In this document: positions 1-8,339 of the stretch, piece after piece
Position numbering within the stretch: the stretch's first letter is position 1
Layout: every line of letters begins with the position of its first letter
Assembly: GCA_026005095.1 (NCBI GenBank)
Contig: BPKK01000002.1
Coordinates: 62,001 to 126,000 of the forward strand
DNA from: Silanimonas sp.
Lineage (GTDB): Bacteria > Pseudomonadota > Gammaproteobacteria > Xanthomonadales > Xanthomonadaceae
Reading direction: 5' to 3'
DNA length: 64,000 nt
Translations under genes and position numbers: made by a program
The notes under the pieces: generated by a model
What the model was told of the DNA's origin: nothing
The model's input: the letters and a program-made list of their open reading frames with translations, nothing else
Databases searched by the model: none

Positions 1-355
1 CTTCCTCGCGGATCCGCTGCGCCAGCCGGGTGAAATCACTGTCGCTGGAAACGAGGCAGAAGCCATCGAAGCGCCGGGTGTAGAGCAGATCCATGGCGTC
101 GATGATGAGGGCGCTGTCGGTGGCGTTCTTGCCCCGGGTGTAGGCGAACTGCTGAACCGGCTGGATCGAATGTTCGAGCAGGGCCTGCTTCCATTCGCCA
201 TGTTGGGGCGAGGTCCAGTTCCCGTAGATGCGCCGGACGCGCGCCGAGCCCAGCTTCCCCACCTCGGCGAGCAGGGGGGCGATCACCGCGGGCTGGGCAT
301 TGTCGGCATCGATGAGGACCGCAAGACGCGGCGGGGCGGAACTGCTATCGGCCAT
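1..355 (-). CDS. NYN-domain (LabA/DUF88-like) protein, 3' part missing
   Basis: The reverse strand reads from an ATG at 355 off the left edge, giving about 118 residues. The N-terminus contains AVLIDADN (about residues 12-19), followed by ATDSALIIDAMDLL and CLVSSDSDF. These are the spaced acidic residues of the NYN/PIN-like fold, whose LabA/DUF88 members are predicted metal-dependent ribonucleases. The start is supported by an AAGGAG Shine-Dalgarno a few bases upstream. The C-terminus lies outside the window, so any C-terminal OST-HTH/LOTUS domain cannot be judged. The gene is divergent from the hydrolase at 497. The family call is firm; the substrate is unknown. Confidence 0.85.
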   Translation of the reverse strand, partial: MADSSSAPPRLAVLIDADNAQPAVIAPLLAEVGKLGSARVRRIYGNWTSPQHGEWKQALLEHSIQPVQQFAYTRGKNATDSALIIDAMDLLYTRRFDGFCLVSSDSDFTRLAQRIREE

Positions 356-496
356 GCACAGGCTCCTTGATGCGATCGCAGCGGATCTTAGCCGCTCCCG
401 ATACTCTCCTCTTGCTCTGGAAAAGACGCGGATGGTGCGACGCTTCCTGCACCCTGTGCATCCTTATCCGCGCCAGGCAAGAGCGACGAGGTACCG

Positions 497-1717
497 ATGC
501 GCCCCTCCCTCCTGATGCTGAGCCTCGTCTGCGCCCTTGGGCTCTGCGCCCCATCGCTGGCGTCGGCCCACCGTGTGCCCAAGCCCGACCTCACCGCGGT
601 CGACCAGCGGATGCAGGCGCTGGTGGCCCAGTACCGGCTGGAGGGCGCTTCGCTCTGGGTGTCGCAGGACGGCACGACGGTGTTCGAACGGCACTACGGC
701 GCCTATGAGCCCGAAACCCGAGTTCCCATCGCCTCGGCTAGCAAATGGGTCTCCGCCCTGGTGCTGGCGCGACTGGTGGAGAAAGGCCTGCTGCGCTGGG
801 ACTCCACGGTGGGCGAGCATTGGCCGGACGCCGCCCCCGACAAGCGCGGCATCACCCTGGCGCAACTCTTCTCGCACACCAGCGGACTGCCGGGGGAGGA
901 GAGCGGCTGCCTCGGCAACCCGCTCAGCACCCTGCAGGCCTGCGCGGCGCAGATCCTCGCCGGGCCGATGGTTGCCGCGCCTGGCACCGCCTTCGCCTAC
1001 GGCGGGCTGTCCATGCAAGTGGCCGGCGCCATGGCGGAGCGGGCCACGGGCCTGCCGTGGGACACGCTGTTCCAGCGCGAACTCGTACAGCCCCTGGGGC
1101 TCGTCGCCACCGACTATGGCTTCACCAGTAGCGCACCGGGCTACCTACCGATGAGCAATCCGCGCATCGCCGGGGGCGTGCGCAGCACCCTTGGCGACTA
1201 CCGCCGGTTGATGGCGATGTGGCAGGCCGATGGCCTGATCGCCGAAGGGCCGGACAAGGGACAGCGATACCTCGCCAGCAGCACCCTCCGCGCCATGCAA
1301 CTGAACCGGGCTGCAGGCACCACGGTGCTGAGCGCTCCGCCCTCGACCGAGCTCTACCCCGGCTGGGGCTACGGCTTCGGTTTCTGGCTGCTCCCCATCG
1401 AACGGGCTGGCGCTCCGATGCTGGAAAGTAGCCCTGGGGCTTTCGGTTTCCAGGGCTGGGTGGACGGTACCGCCGGCATCGCCGCGGTATTCCTGGTCCG
1501 CGATGCGAATCTGCGGATGGCCCCGGAGGTAAAGGCCATCCAGGAGATGCTGCCCGTGCTGCTCGACAGGCCGCGCTGGGCCGGCAACGTGGCGCCCGCC
1601 GTGCCGGCATGCCGGCACGGCGCGGACCGCCAGCCGCCACCCTCATCGGCGGCAGCGCCGCGTCCTCAGGCCGCCACCCCGGCGCCCCCACCACGCCAGC
1701 GCAACCAGGCGAAGTAG
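497..1717 (+). CDS. secreted serine hydrolase, beta-lactamase/PBP4* (class C-like) family
   Basis: A 406-aa protein with an N-terminal signal peptide (about residues 1-24, ending ASA). The nucleophile motif SxxK is S80-A-S-K83. The second motif, usually YxN, reads Y168-G-G, so the Asn is absent. This suggests an esterase or peptidase-like member rather than a true beta-lactamase. GAGG precedes the ATG by about 6 nt. The domain seems to end near residue 365. The last 40 or so residues are a Pro/Ala/Gln-rich tail whose final codons are antisense to the end of the convergent RND gene (1666-1717). Family assignment is solid; the substrate is unknown. Confidence 0.85.
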   Translation: MRPSLLMLSLVCALGLCAPSLASAHRVPKPDLTAVDQRMQALVAQYRLEGASLWVSQDGTTVFERHYGAYEPETRVPIASASKWVSALVLARLVEKGLLRWDSTVGEHWPDAAPDKRGITLAQLFSHTSGLPGEESGCLGNPLSTLQACAAQILAGPMVAAPGTAFAYGGLSMQVAGAMAERATGLPWDTLFQRELVQPLGLVATDYGFTSSAPGYLPMSNPRIAGGVRSTLGDYRRLMAMWQADGLIAEGPDKGQRYLASSTLRAMQLNRAAGTTVLSAPPSTELYPGWGYGFGFWLLPIERAGAPMLESSPGAFGFQGWVDGTAGIAAVFLVRDANLRMAPEVKAIQEMLPVLLDRPRWAGNVAPAVPACRHGADRQPPPSSAAAPRPQAATPAPPPRQRNQAK

Positions 1718-4700
1718 AGCAGCGGGATCACCACCAGGGTAAGCAAGGTGGAGACGGCGATACCGAAGATCAGGCTGATGGCCAGTCCGTTGAAGATCGG
1801 GTCGTCGAGGATGAACAGCGCCCCCAGCATGGCGGCCAGTGCCGTGAGGCCGATCGGCTGCGCGCGCACCGCGCAGGCCTCGACCACCGCATCGGCGAGA
1901 TCGCGGCCGTTGGCGATCTCGTGATTGATGAAATCCACCAGCAGGATCGAGTTGCGGACGATGATGCCGGCGAGCGCGATCATGCCGATCATGCTGGTGG
2001 CGGTGAACTGCGCGCCGAGCAGGGCATGGCCGGGCATCACGCCGATCACGGTGAGCGGGATCGGCGCCATGATGACGAGCGGCACCACGTAGCTGCGGAA
2101 CTGCGCCACGATCAGCAGGTAGATCAGCACCAGGCCGGCGGCATAGGCAAGGCCCATGTCGCGGAAGGTCTGCCAGGTCACCTGCCATTCGCCGTCCCAC
2201 TTGATGGTGAAGGCGAGCGGGTCGTCTGGTGCGCTGAAGAAGCGCTGGGTCAGCGGCACCCCGGCATCGAGCTCGTCCACCCGGCCCACCAGCGAGAACA
2301 TGCCGTAGAGCGGAGAATCGAGCCGGCCGGCCTCGTCGGCTAGCACGTAGACCACCGGCAGCAGGTCTTTCTGCATCAACACCGGCTCCCAGGGCTCGCG
2401 GCGCACCTCCACCAGTTCCACCAGCGGGATCAGGCGGCCGTCCTGCGCCCGCACTTTGAGCGCCAGCAGTTCCTCGATCCGCGCCTGGTCGCCGGCCGGC
2501 AGGCGCAGGCGCACCGGCACCGCCTGCTTGGCCGCACCGTCGCGCAGATAGGTGGCATCGCTGCCGCCCACCGCCAGGGCCAGGGTCTGGGCGATGGCCT
2601 GCTGGCTGACACCGAGGCGGGCAGCACGCACGCGGTCCACCACCACGGTCTCGCGCAGCGCGCCCTCGGCCTCGAGGCTGGTATCGATGTCCACCAGGCC
2701 TTCGGTGTCACGGGCAAGACGCTCGAGGCCATGGGCGATGCGGCGCACAGCCTCGGCATCCGGGCCATAGACCTCGGCCACCAGCGGCGCGAGCACCGGC
2801 GGGCCGGGCGGCACCTCCACCACCTTCAGCGCCGCGCCGTAGCGCTCGGCGATGGGTTGCAGCAGCAGGCGCAGCTCGCGGGCGATGTCGTGGCTTTTGC
2901 GGTCGCGGGCGTGCTTGTCGACGAGGTTGACCTGCAAGTCGCCGAGGTTGGCGCCGCGACGCAGGTAGTACTGGCGCACGAGGCCGTTGAAGTTCACCGG
3001 CGCCGAGGTACCGGCATAGCCCTGCACGTCGGCCACCTCGGGGCGCTCGCGTACCACCGCGGCCAGTTCCAGCAGCAGGGCATTGGTGCGCTCCAGCGGG
3101 CTGCCCTCGGGCAGATCCACCACCACCTGCACTTCCGACTTGTTGTCGAAGGGCAGCATCTTCAGCACCACCCACTGCACCAGCACCAGGCCGATCGAGA
3201 GCGCCACCGCGCCGCCGATACCGAGGAACAGCCACCGCCGGCGCCGGCCGCCGCGGGCCGGGTCGAGGAAGGGCCGCATCAGCCGGTCGAACAGGCCGTG
3301 CAGGCGGGCGGCGATGCCGCCATGCGCATGGCCATCGCTCTCGCCGAGACGGGCGTAGTGCCGCGAGAGCAGCTTCACCGCGAGCCAGGGCGTGACGGTG
3401 AGCGCGATCAGCAGCGAGAGCAGCATGCCTACCGAGGCATTGATCGGGATCGGCCGCATGTACGGCCCCATCAGGCCGGTGACGAAGGCCATCGGCAGCA
3501 GGGCGGCGATCACCGTGAAGGTGGCGAGGATGGTCGGGCCGCCGATCTCGTCCACTGCCGCGGGCAGGGCCTCGCGCAGGGTCTTGCCGCCGAGGGTCAT
3601 GTGGCGGTGGATGTTCTCCACCACCACGATGGCATCGTCGACGAGGATGCCGATGGCGAAGATCAGGGCGAACAGCGAGACGCGGTTGATGGTGAAGCCC
3701 ATCGCCCAGCTGGCGAACAGGGTGACGGCGAGCGTCAGGATCACCGCCGCACCCACCACCACTGCCTCGCGCCAGCCGAGCGCCACCAGCACCAGCAGCA
3801 CCACGGCCATGGTGGCGAACACCAGCTTCTTGATCAGCGTCATCGCCTTTTCGTTGGCGGTGAAGCCGTAGTCGCGGGTGACGGTGACGTTCACGCCCTC
3901 CGGGATCAGCGCGCCTTCGAGGGTAGCCAGCCGCTCGCGGATGGCGGCGGTGATGTCGGAGGCATTGGCCCCCGGCTTCTTGGCGATGGCCAGGGTCACC
4001 GCCGGAGCGAGATCGAGCGGGCCTGTCTCGCCCACGCGTGCCGCGCCGGCGCCGAGGGCGTGCCAGACGTACTCGGTGGGCAGGTCGGCGGCCTCGCGGA
4101 TACGCGCCACGTCGGCCAGACGCAGGGGCTCGCCATTGGCCAGCCCGATCACCAGCTCGGCCACGTCCTCGGCATTGGCGAGGAAGGTGCCGGCGGTGAC
4201 CGGCCGCTGGCGGCCCTCGGTGTCCACCCGCTCGCCGGCCTGCAGCACCACGTTGGCGGCGGCCAGCGCCTGCGAGAGCTCGCCCACCGTCATGCCATGC
4301 GCGGCCAGCCGGGTGGCATCGAGCTCCACCACCACGGCGCGGTCCGGGGCGCCGAGGGTGTAGACATCGCGGGTCCCGGGCACCCGCTTGAGTTCGGTCT
4401 CGAGGGTGCGGGCCACGGCGCCGAGCTCGGTGGCGCCGCGCTCGGGGTCCTCGGTCCACAGCGTCACCGCCATCACCGGCACGTCGTCGATGCCCATCGG
4501 CCGCACCAGTGGCGGGCCGACGCCGAGCCCCGGCGGCACGAAGTCGGCATGGGCGAAGACCTGGTTGTGCAGGCGCACCAGGGCATCACGGCGCGGAATA
4601 CCGACATCGAACTCCACCGTCACCACGGCGAGGCCGGGACGGCTCATGGCATAGACGTGCTTGACGCCCTCGACCTCGGCCAGCTTCTGCTGCAGGGGCA

Positions 4701-4935
4701 CGCTGACCAGCGATTCCACGTCCTCGGCCGCCGAGCCCGGGAAGGGCACGAAGACGTTGGCCATGGTGACGTCGATCTGCGGCTCTTCCTCGCGCGGGGT
4801 GATCAGCACCGCCACGAGGCCGAGGATCAGGGCCGCCAGCGCCAGCACCGGGGTGAGCGGGTTCTCCTGGAAGGCACGGGCGAGCCGGCCGGAAATACCG
4901 AGGCCGGCGCCGCCGGCCGCGCGGGGCTCACTCAT
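1666..4935 (-). CDS. RND-family efflux permease linked to the sulfide regulon
   Basis: A 1089-aa AcrB-type inner-membrane transporter with two halves, each having a TM helix, a periplasmic loop and a TM bundle. TM4 has the proton-relay pair in AIGILVDDAIVVVEN. In TM10 the usual Lys (AcrB K940) is Arg (IVRNSIL). The start is taken at 4935 because it gives an ATGAGTGA overlap with the adaptor stop; an ATG at 4956 is also in frame. Near the N-terminus is a PREEEPQI segment typical of the subfamily lacking a dedicated outer-membrane partner nearby. The gene lies last in the probable sqr-DUF2892-MFP-RND unit, so a sulfur-related substrate is inferred, not shown. Confidence 0.93.
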   Translation of the reverse strand: MSEPRAAGGAGLGISGRLARAFQENPLTPVLALAALILGLVAVLITPREEEPQIDVTMANVFVPFPGSAAEDVESLVSVPLQQKLAEVEGVKHVYAMSRPGLAVVTVEFDVGIPRRDALVRLHNQVFAHADFVPPGLGVGPPLVRPMGIDDVPVMAVTLWTEDPERGATELGAVARTLETELKRVPGTRDVYTLGAPDRAVVVELDATRLAAHGMTVGELSQALAAANVVLQAGERVDTEGRQRPVTAGTFLANAEDVAELVIGLANGEPLRLADVARIREAADLPTEYVWHALGAGAARVGETGPLDLAPAVTLAIAKKPGANASDITAAIRERLATLEGALIPEGVNVTVTRDYGFTANEKAMTLIKKLVFATMAVVLLVLVALGWREAVVVGAAVILTLAVTLFASWAMGFTINRVSLFALIFAIGILVDDAIVVVENIHRHMTLGGKTLREALPAAVDEIGGPTILATFTVIAALLPMAFVTGLMGPYMRPIPINASVGMLLSLLIALTVTPWLAVKLLSRHYARLGESDGHAHGGIAARLHGLFDRLMRPFLDPARGGRRRRWLFLGIGGAVALSIGLVLVQWVVLKMLPFDNKSEVQVVVDLPEGSPLERTNALLLELAAVVRERPEVADVQGYAGTSAPVNFNGLVRQYYLRRGANLGDLQVNLVDKHARDRKSHDIARELRLLLQPIAERYGAALKVVEVPPGPPVLAPLVAEVYGPDAEAVRRIAHGLERLARDTEGLVDIDTSLEAEGALRETVVVDRVRAARLGVSQQAIAQTLALAVGGSDATYLRDGAAKQAVPVRLRLPAGDQARIEELLALKVRAQDGRLIPLVELVEVRREPWEPVLMQKDLLPVVYVLADEAGRLDSPLYGMFSLVGRVDELDAGVPLTQRFFSAPDDPLAFTIKWDGEWQVTWQTFRDMGLAYAAGLVLIYLLIVAQFRSYVVPLVIMAPIPLTVIGVMPGHALLGAQFTATSMIGMIALAGIIVRNSILLVDFINHEIANGRDLADAVVEACAVRAQPIGLTALAAMLGALFILDDPIFNGLAISLIFGIAVSTLLTLVVIPLLYFAWLRWRGGGAGVAA

Positions 4936-5998
4936 GGCCGGCCTCCCGGGCGGCACGCTGGGCGGCGAGCGCGGCCACCGGGTCGAGGGCCACGGCCTCG
5001 CCCGGGCTCAGGCCGGCCAGCACTTCCACCTGCTCGCCGAAGACGTGACCGGGGCGGATCTGCCGCAGGCCCACCCGGCCCTCCGGCGAGACCACGTAGA
5101 CCGCGGCGATCTCACTGCGCCGCACCAGGGCGCGCACCGGCACCAGCAGGCGCTCGGCCTCGCCGAGCTTGAAGCGCACCTTCACCGTATTGCCCGGCTG
5201 CAGGCCGGTTTCCATCTCCGGCAGCTCCACACGCACGGTGAAGGTATGGGTCTGCGGGTTGGCGGTGGGGAAGACGATGACCTCACGCGCCGGCACATCG
5301 CGGCCATCCGGCAGCTGCACCACCGCCGCCTTGTGCTCGCGAATGGCGGCGATGTCGGCCTGCGGCACCTGCACCTCGACCCGCAACTGGCCCAGCGAGA
5401 GGCCCGAGACCAGGGGCTGGCCCGGGCGCACCGCCTCGCCCACCTCGACGTGGCGCTCGGTGAGCAGGCCCGAGTAGGGCGCGCGAACCACGGTGTAGTC
5501 CACCTGTTCCCCCGCCTGGCGCAGCGCCGCCTCGGCGGCGGCCAGGGCGGCGCGGGCAGCATCACGGCGCGCCGTGGCCTGGTCGAGCTGCGAGCGCGCC
5601 ACCAGCTGGCGCGCAGCCAGATCGGCAATCCGCCGGTACTCGGTCTCGGCCTCGGCGGCCTGGGCCTGCGCCGCCCGCAGGCTGGCCTCGGCCTGGGCCC
5701 GGCCGCTGCGCTGCTCGACATCGGTGAAGCGCACCACCACCTCGCCGGCACGCACGTAGTCGTTGACGTCGAAGGGCAGCTCCACCACCCGACCGGCGGT
5801 CTGCGCAGTGAGGGTGGCGCGGTTCACCGCCTGCACCACGCCGTCCCAGCTGCGCTCGCGGGCGGCAATGACCGGAGCGAGCGTGAGCGTTTCGAGATCG
5901 GTGGCGCGCGACGCAGCCTCCGGCACGGCATCGCCGGAACAGGCGGCGAGCCCGAGGGCGATGGCGAGGACGAGGGCGGAGGAGGCGAGGCGGGGCAT
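4928..5998 (-). CDS. RND pump periplasmic adaptor (MFP/HlyD-like) lipoprotein
   Basis: A 356-aa membrane-fusion protein with a lipoprotein signal (lipobox LAAC near residue 19), so it is probably tethered to the inner membrane. A lipoyl/barrel-sandwich half (VQAVNRATLTAQTAGRVVELPFDVND) is followed by a long Ala/Glu/Arg-rich coiled-coil hairpin (about residues 95-160). The second lipoyl half (VRAPYSGLLTERHVEVGEAV) and beta-barrel segments follow. It pairs with the overlapping permease. It starts 25 nt after the YgaP-like gene, which supports co-transcription with sqr. Confidence 0.92.
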   Translation of the reverse strand: MPRLASSALVLAIALGLAACSGDAVPEAASRATDLETLTLAPVIAARERSWDGVVQAVNRATLTAQTAGRVVELPFDVNDYVRAGEVVVRFTDVEQRSGRAQAEASLRAAQAQAAEAETEYRRIADLAARQLVARSQLDQATARRDAARAALAAAEAALRQAGEQVDYTVVRAPYSGLLTERHVEVGEAVRPGQPLVSGLSLGQLRVEVQVPQADIAAIREHKAAVVQLPDGRDVPAREVIVFPTANPQTHTFTVRVELPEMETGLQPGNTVKVRFKLGEAERLLVPVRALVRRSEIAAVYVVSPEGRVGLRQIRPGHVFGEQVEVLAGLSPGEAVALDPVAALAAQRAAREAGHE

Positions 5999-6023
5999 GG
6001 CAGGTCTCAGCTGGAAGAGAGCA

Positions 6024-6227
6024 TCAACGGAAGGCGCAGCCGGAGGCGATGCCGAGCTTCTTGAACACCAGCGCGGCCGGGCAGAAGCCGGTGAAGGCTG
6101 CCTGCAGCAGGTTCAGACCAATGAAGGCGGTGAACAGCAGGAACCAGGGCGAGACGAAATGGGTGAGGACCACCGAGAGCAGGGTCATCACGCCGGCGAA
6201 GGCGAGGACGGCACGGTCGAGGTTCAT
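6024..6227 (-). CDS. DUF2892 (YgaP transmembrane-domain-like) protein
   Basis: A 67-aa protein with two hydrophobic helices (about residues 8-25 and 29-47), a CP motif (GFCPAALVFKKLGI) and a C-terminal Cys. It matches the DUF2892 family, the membrane part of E. coli YgaP without the rhodanese domain. In YgaP the rhodanese is fused. Here two separate rhodaneses are encoded in the opposite arm of the regulon. AAGGAG lies 8 nt before the ATG. It is placed 46 nt after sqr. The role in sulfide handling is inferred from context. Confidence 0.88.
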   Translation of the reverse strand: MNLDRAVLAFAGVMTLLSVVLTHFVSPWFLLFTAFIGLNLLQAAFTGFCPAALVFKKLGIASGCAFR

Positions 6228-6273
6228 GGCAGGGCTCCTTGGAGGATGGCGGAACGGAAGGAAACGGTGTGGC

Positions 6274-7545
6274 TTACTTCAAGCGCTCGATGCCGAGCGC
6301 CTTCAGCACGTACTTCTCGTAGATCGGCTCGGTGTTGCCGGACTTCATCTTGGCAAGGAAGTATTTCTCGAAGGCCACCTTGGCGAGATGCACCCACTTG
6401 CCCACCTTAGCCCAGGTGACGTTGCGCGGCGGGAACTGCGGCAGGGCCACGAAGGCGGCGCCGGTGTCGCCCATGTCGGCCAAGCAGATGGCGTTCCAGG
6501 TCGGTACCTCGGCCGGCGCCTCGCCCTTCAGCACCGAGGCGAGGTTGTGGGCGATGGCAGTAACCATCGATTCGATCATGAAGCCGGTCTTGGGCGCGCC
6601 GGTGGGGACCACGGTGGGCTCCACCGGCGGGATGGCCACGCACACGCCGGCCGACCAGACGTTGGGGAAGGTGGGATGGCGCTGGTGCTTGTCGATCAGC
6701 ACGAAACCGCGCGGGTTCACCAGCCCCTCCACGCCGCGCACCGCATCCACGCCGGTGAAGGGCGGCATCACCATGGCGAAGCGGTGGGCGAGCGCATGCT
6801 CGCGCACCACGTTGCCGCCCTCGTCGTACTCGGTGGCCTTAACGAGGCCGGGCGAGAGTTCGGTGATCTTGGCATTGGTGATCCACTTGATGTGGCGCTG
6901 GCGCAGCTCGCTCTCCAGCAGACCTTTGGAATCCCCCACTCCGCCAAGGCCCATGTGGCCGACATAGGGCTCGGGCGTGACATAGGTGATCGGCACGCGG
7001 TCGCGCAGCTTGCGCTTGCGCAGGTCGGCATCGAGGATCATCGCGAACTCATAGGCCGGGCCGAAGCAGCTCACGCCCGGGGCGGCGCCGACCACGATCG
7101 GGCCGGGGTCGCGGAGGAAGGTCTGGTAGGCCTCCCAGGCCTTCACGGCATGCGGGGTGGTGCAGATGGAATGGCTGTGCCCGCCCTCCGGGCCGAGGCC
7201 GGGCACTTCATCGAAGGCGAGGCGCGGGCCGGTGCAGATCACCAGGTGGTCGTAGGCGAGGCTTCGGCCATCGCGCAGGCGCAGACGGTTCTCCGCCGGC
7301 TCGACCCGTTCGGCGCCGGTGCCGTCGTATTCGATGCCCTGTTTGCCGAGCGGGCCGGCCACCTCGAGTTCGATGTCGGCCGGCGTGCGCCAGCCCACCG
7401 CCACCCACGGATTCGAGGGAGTGAAGCTGAAGCGCGAGCCCTCGCCCACGACGATGACGCGGTGTTCGCGGCCGATGGCCGCGCGGATCTCGTAGGCCGC
7501 GCTCATTCCTCCGAGGCCCACCCCGAGGATGACGATGGTCGCCAT
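6274..7545 (-). CDS. sqr: sulfide:quinone oxidoreductase (type I-like SQR)
   Basis: A 423-aa FAD flavoprotein that oxidises sulfide to persulfide/polysulfide and passes electrons to quinone at the cytoplasmic membrane face. An N-terminal dinucleotide fold is visible (VILGVGLGGMSAAYEI). Three Cys at positions 128, 160 and 354 correspond closely to the catalytic/FAD-linked Cys of type I SQR (128/160/356 in Acidithiobacillus). The C-terminal segment is amphipathic (VGKWVHLAKVAFEKYFLAKM), as expected for membrane association. It is the first gene of the leftward unit, behind a promoter whose -10 and spacer contain the regulator half-sites. Divergent from the ArsR-type sensor. Confidence 0.93.
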   Translation of the reverse strand: MATIVILGVGLGGMSAAYEIRAAIGREHRVIVVGEGSRFSFTPSNPWVAVGWRTPADIELEVAGPLGKQGIEYDGTGAERVEPAENRLRLRDGRSLAYDHLVICTGPRLAFDEVPGLGPEGGHSHSICTTPHAVKAWEAYQTFLRDPGPIVVGAAPGVSCFGPAYEFAMILDADLRKRKLRDRVPITYVTPEPYVGHMGLGGVGDSKGLLESELRQRHIKWITNAKITELSPGLVKATEYDEGGNVVREHALAHRFAMVMPPFTGVDAVRGVEGLVNPRGFVLIDKHQRHPTFPNVWSAGVCVAIPPVEPTVVPTGAPKTGFMIESMVTAIAHNLASVLKGEAPAEVPTWNAICLADMGDTGAAFVALPQFPPRNVTWAKVGKWVHLAKVAFEKYFLAKMKSGNTEPIYEKYVLKALGIERLK

Positions 7546-7576
7546 GCTGCACCCTACTCAAAAGATAGTGTACTTG

Positions 7577-7606
7577 CTAATGTAGACTCTACTAATGTAA
7601 AGTCAA
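7577..7606 (-). promoter_or_regulatory. sqr promoter with two direct operator half-sites
   Basis: On the minus strand a -35 TTGACT (7601-7606) and a -10 TACATT (7579-7584) are separated by 16 bp. TACATTAG occurs twice in direct orientation (7592-7599 and 7577-7584), covering the spacer and the -10. The same half-site forms the perfect palindrome at 9239-9260. Binding of the two-Cys ArsR-type repressor here would block sqr transcription. The elements are seen in the sequence; the binding is inferred. Confidence 0.65.
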
Positions 7607-7722
7607 GCCCCGGCCATTCCCTCAGACGACCCGCCCTGCTCCCGGGAGTTTCCATGGCCCGCCACCTGCCGCCCTCCCCCTCGCGATGCCGGCTGGCCGG
7701 CACCGCGCCCTACAATACGCCG

Positions 7723-8082
7723 ATGGCAAATCCCTCCCCCGATGCCCCCTCGATGGCGGCCGCCATGGCGGCACAGGCCGAAGTGGCCGCCGAACTGCTG
7801 AAGACCCTGGGCAACCCGCAGCGCCTGCGCATCCTCTGCCTGCTGGTGGAGGGCGAGCGCTCGGTGGGCGAGATCAACCAGCAGGTGCCGCTCTCGCAGT
7901 CGGCGCTGTCGCAGCACCTCGCGGTGCTGCGCGAGCAAGGGCTGGTACAGACACGCCGCGAAGCCCAGACCATCTACTACTCACTGGTCGATGGCCCGGC
8001 ACGGGTGCTGCTCGGCACCCTGCACGAACTCTATTGCCCTGCTCCGCCGACACCGAAGGCGCGGGCTCGCAAGCGCGCCTGA
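7723..8082 (+). CDS. ArsR-family persulfide-sensing repressor (SqrR/BigR-like)
   Basis: A 119-aa winged-helix protein (LSQSALSQHLAVLREQGLV is the recognition helix region). C39 (RLRILCLL) and C105 (HELYCP) are 66 residues apart, the same spacing as the dithiol C41/C107 pair of SqrR and the BigR pair. Those form a tetrasulfide or disulfide with persulfides and release DNA. No metal-site His/Cys cluster is evident. The start at 7723 matches family length. An upstream in-frame ATG at 7654 has a better GGGAG Shine-Dalgarno and would add 23 residues. It is divergent from sqr and 8 nt upstream of the DUF2798 gene. Confidence 0.9.
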   Translation: MANPSPDAPSMAAAMAAQAEVAAELLKTLGNPQRLRILCLLVEGERSVGEINQQVPLSQSALSQHLAVLREQGLVQTRREAQTIYYSLVDGPARVLLGTLHELYCPAPPTPKARARKRA

Positions 8083-8090
8083 GGCACGCC

Positions 8091-8339
8091 ATGGATTCGC
8101 TGAAGTTCCGCCTGGTGTTCTCGGTGGTGATGGCCCTGCTCATGGCCCTGCTCATGAGCGGCGTGCTCACCGCCATCAATACCGGCCTCGATGCCGGCTT
8201 CCCGGGTCGCTGGCTGCATGCCTTCCTGGTGGCCTGGCCGATCGCCATTCCCGCAGCCTTCTTCTTCGCCCCGGTGGCACGGCGCTGGACCATGCGCCTG
8301 CTGGGCACGCGCCCTACAGGCGGTCGAGCGGCACCTTGA
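8091..8339 (+). CDS. DUF2798-like small membrane protein
   Basis: An 82-aa protein with two strongly hydrophobic segments (about residues 7-28 and 42-62) and a basic C-terminus. It looks like the two-helix DUF2798 family of unknown function. It follows the sensor gene by 8 nt, so it is probably co-transcribed. Its last 26 nt overlap the 3' end of the convergent metallohydrolase gene (8314). A role in the sulfur regulon is only suggested by position. Confidence 0.8.
   Translation: MDSLKFRLVFSVVMALLMALLMSGVLTAINTGLDAGFPGRWLHAFLVAWPIAIPAAFFFAPVARRWTMRLLGTRPTGGRAAP

Noticed and set aside
2731..5172. Long open frame antisense to the RND/adaptor genes
   Set aside because: His/Gly/Gln-rich translation with no domain. 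It mirrors the high-GC third-position pattern of the real genes on the other strand.
7711..7723. Leaderless start for the ArsR gene from a TACAAT box 6 nt upstream
   Set aside because: No -35 partner at a suitable distance. An upstream ATG with GGGAG offers a conventional alternative.
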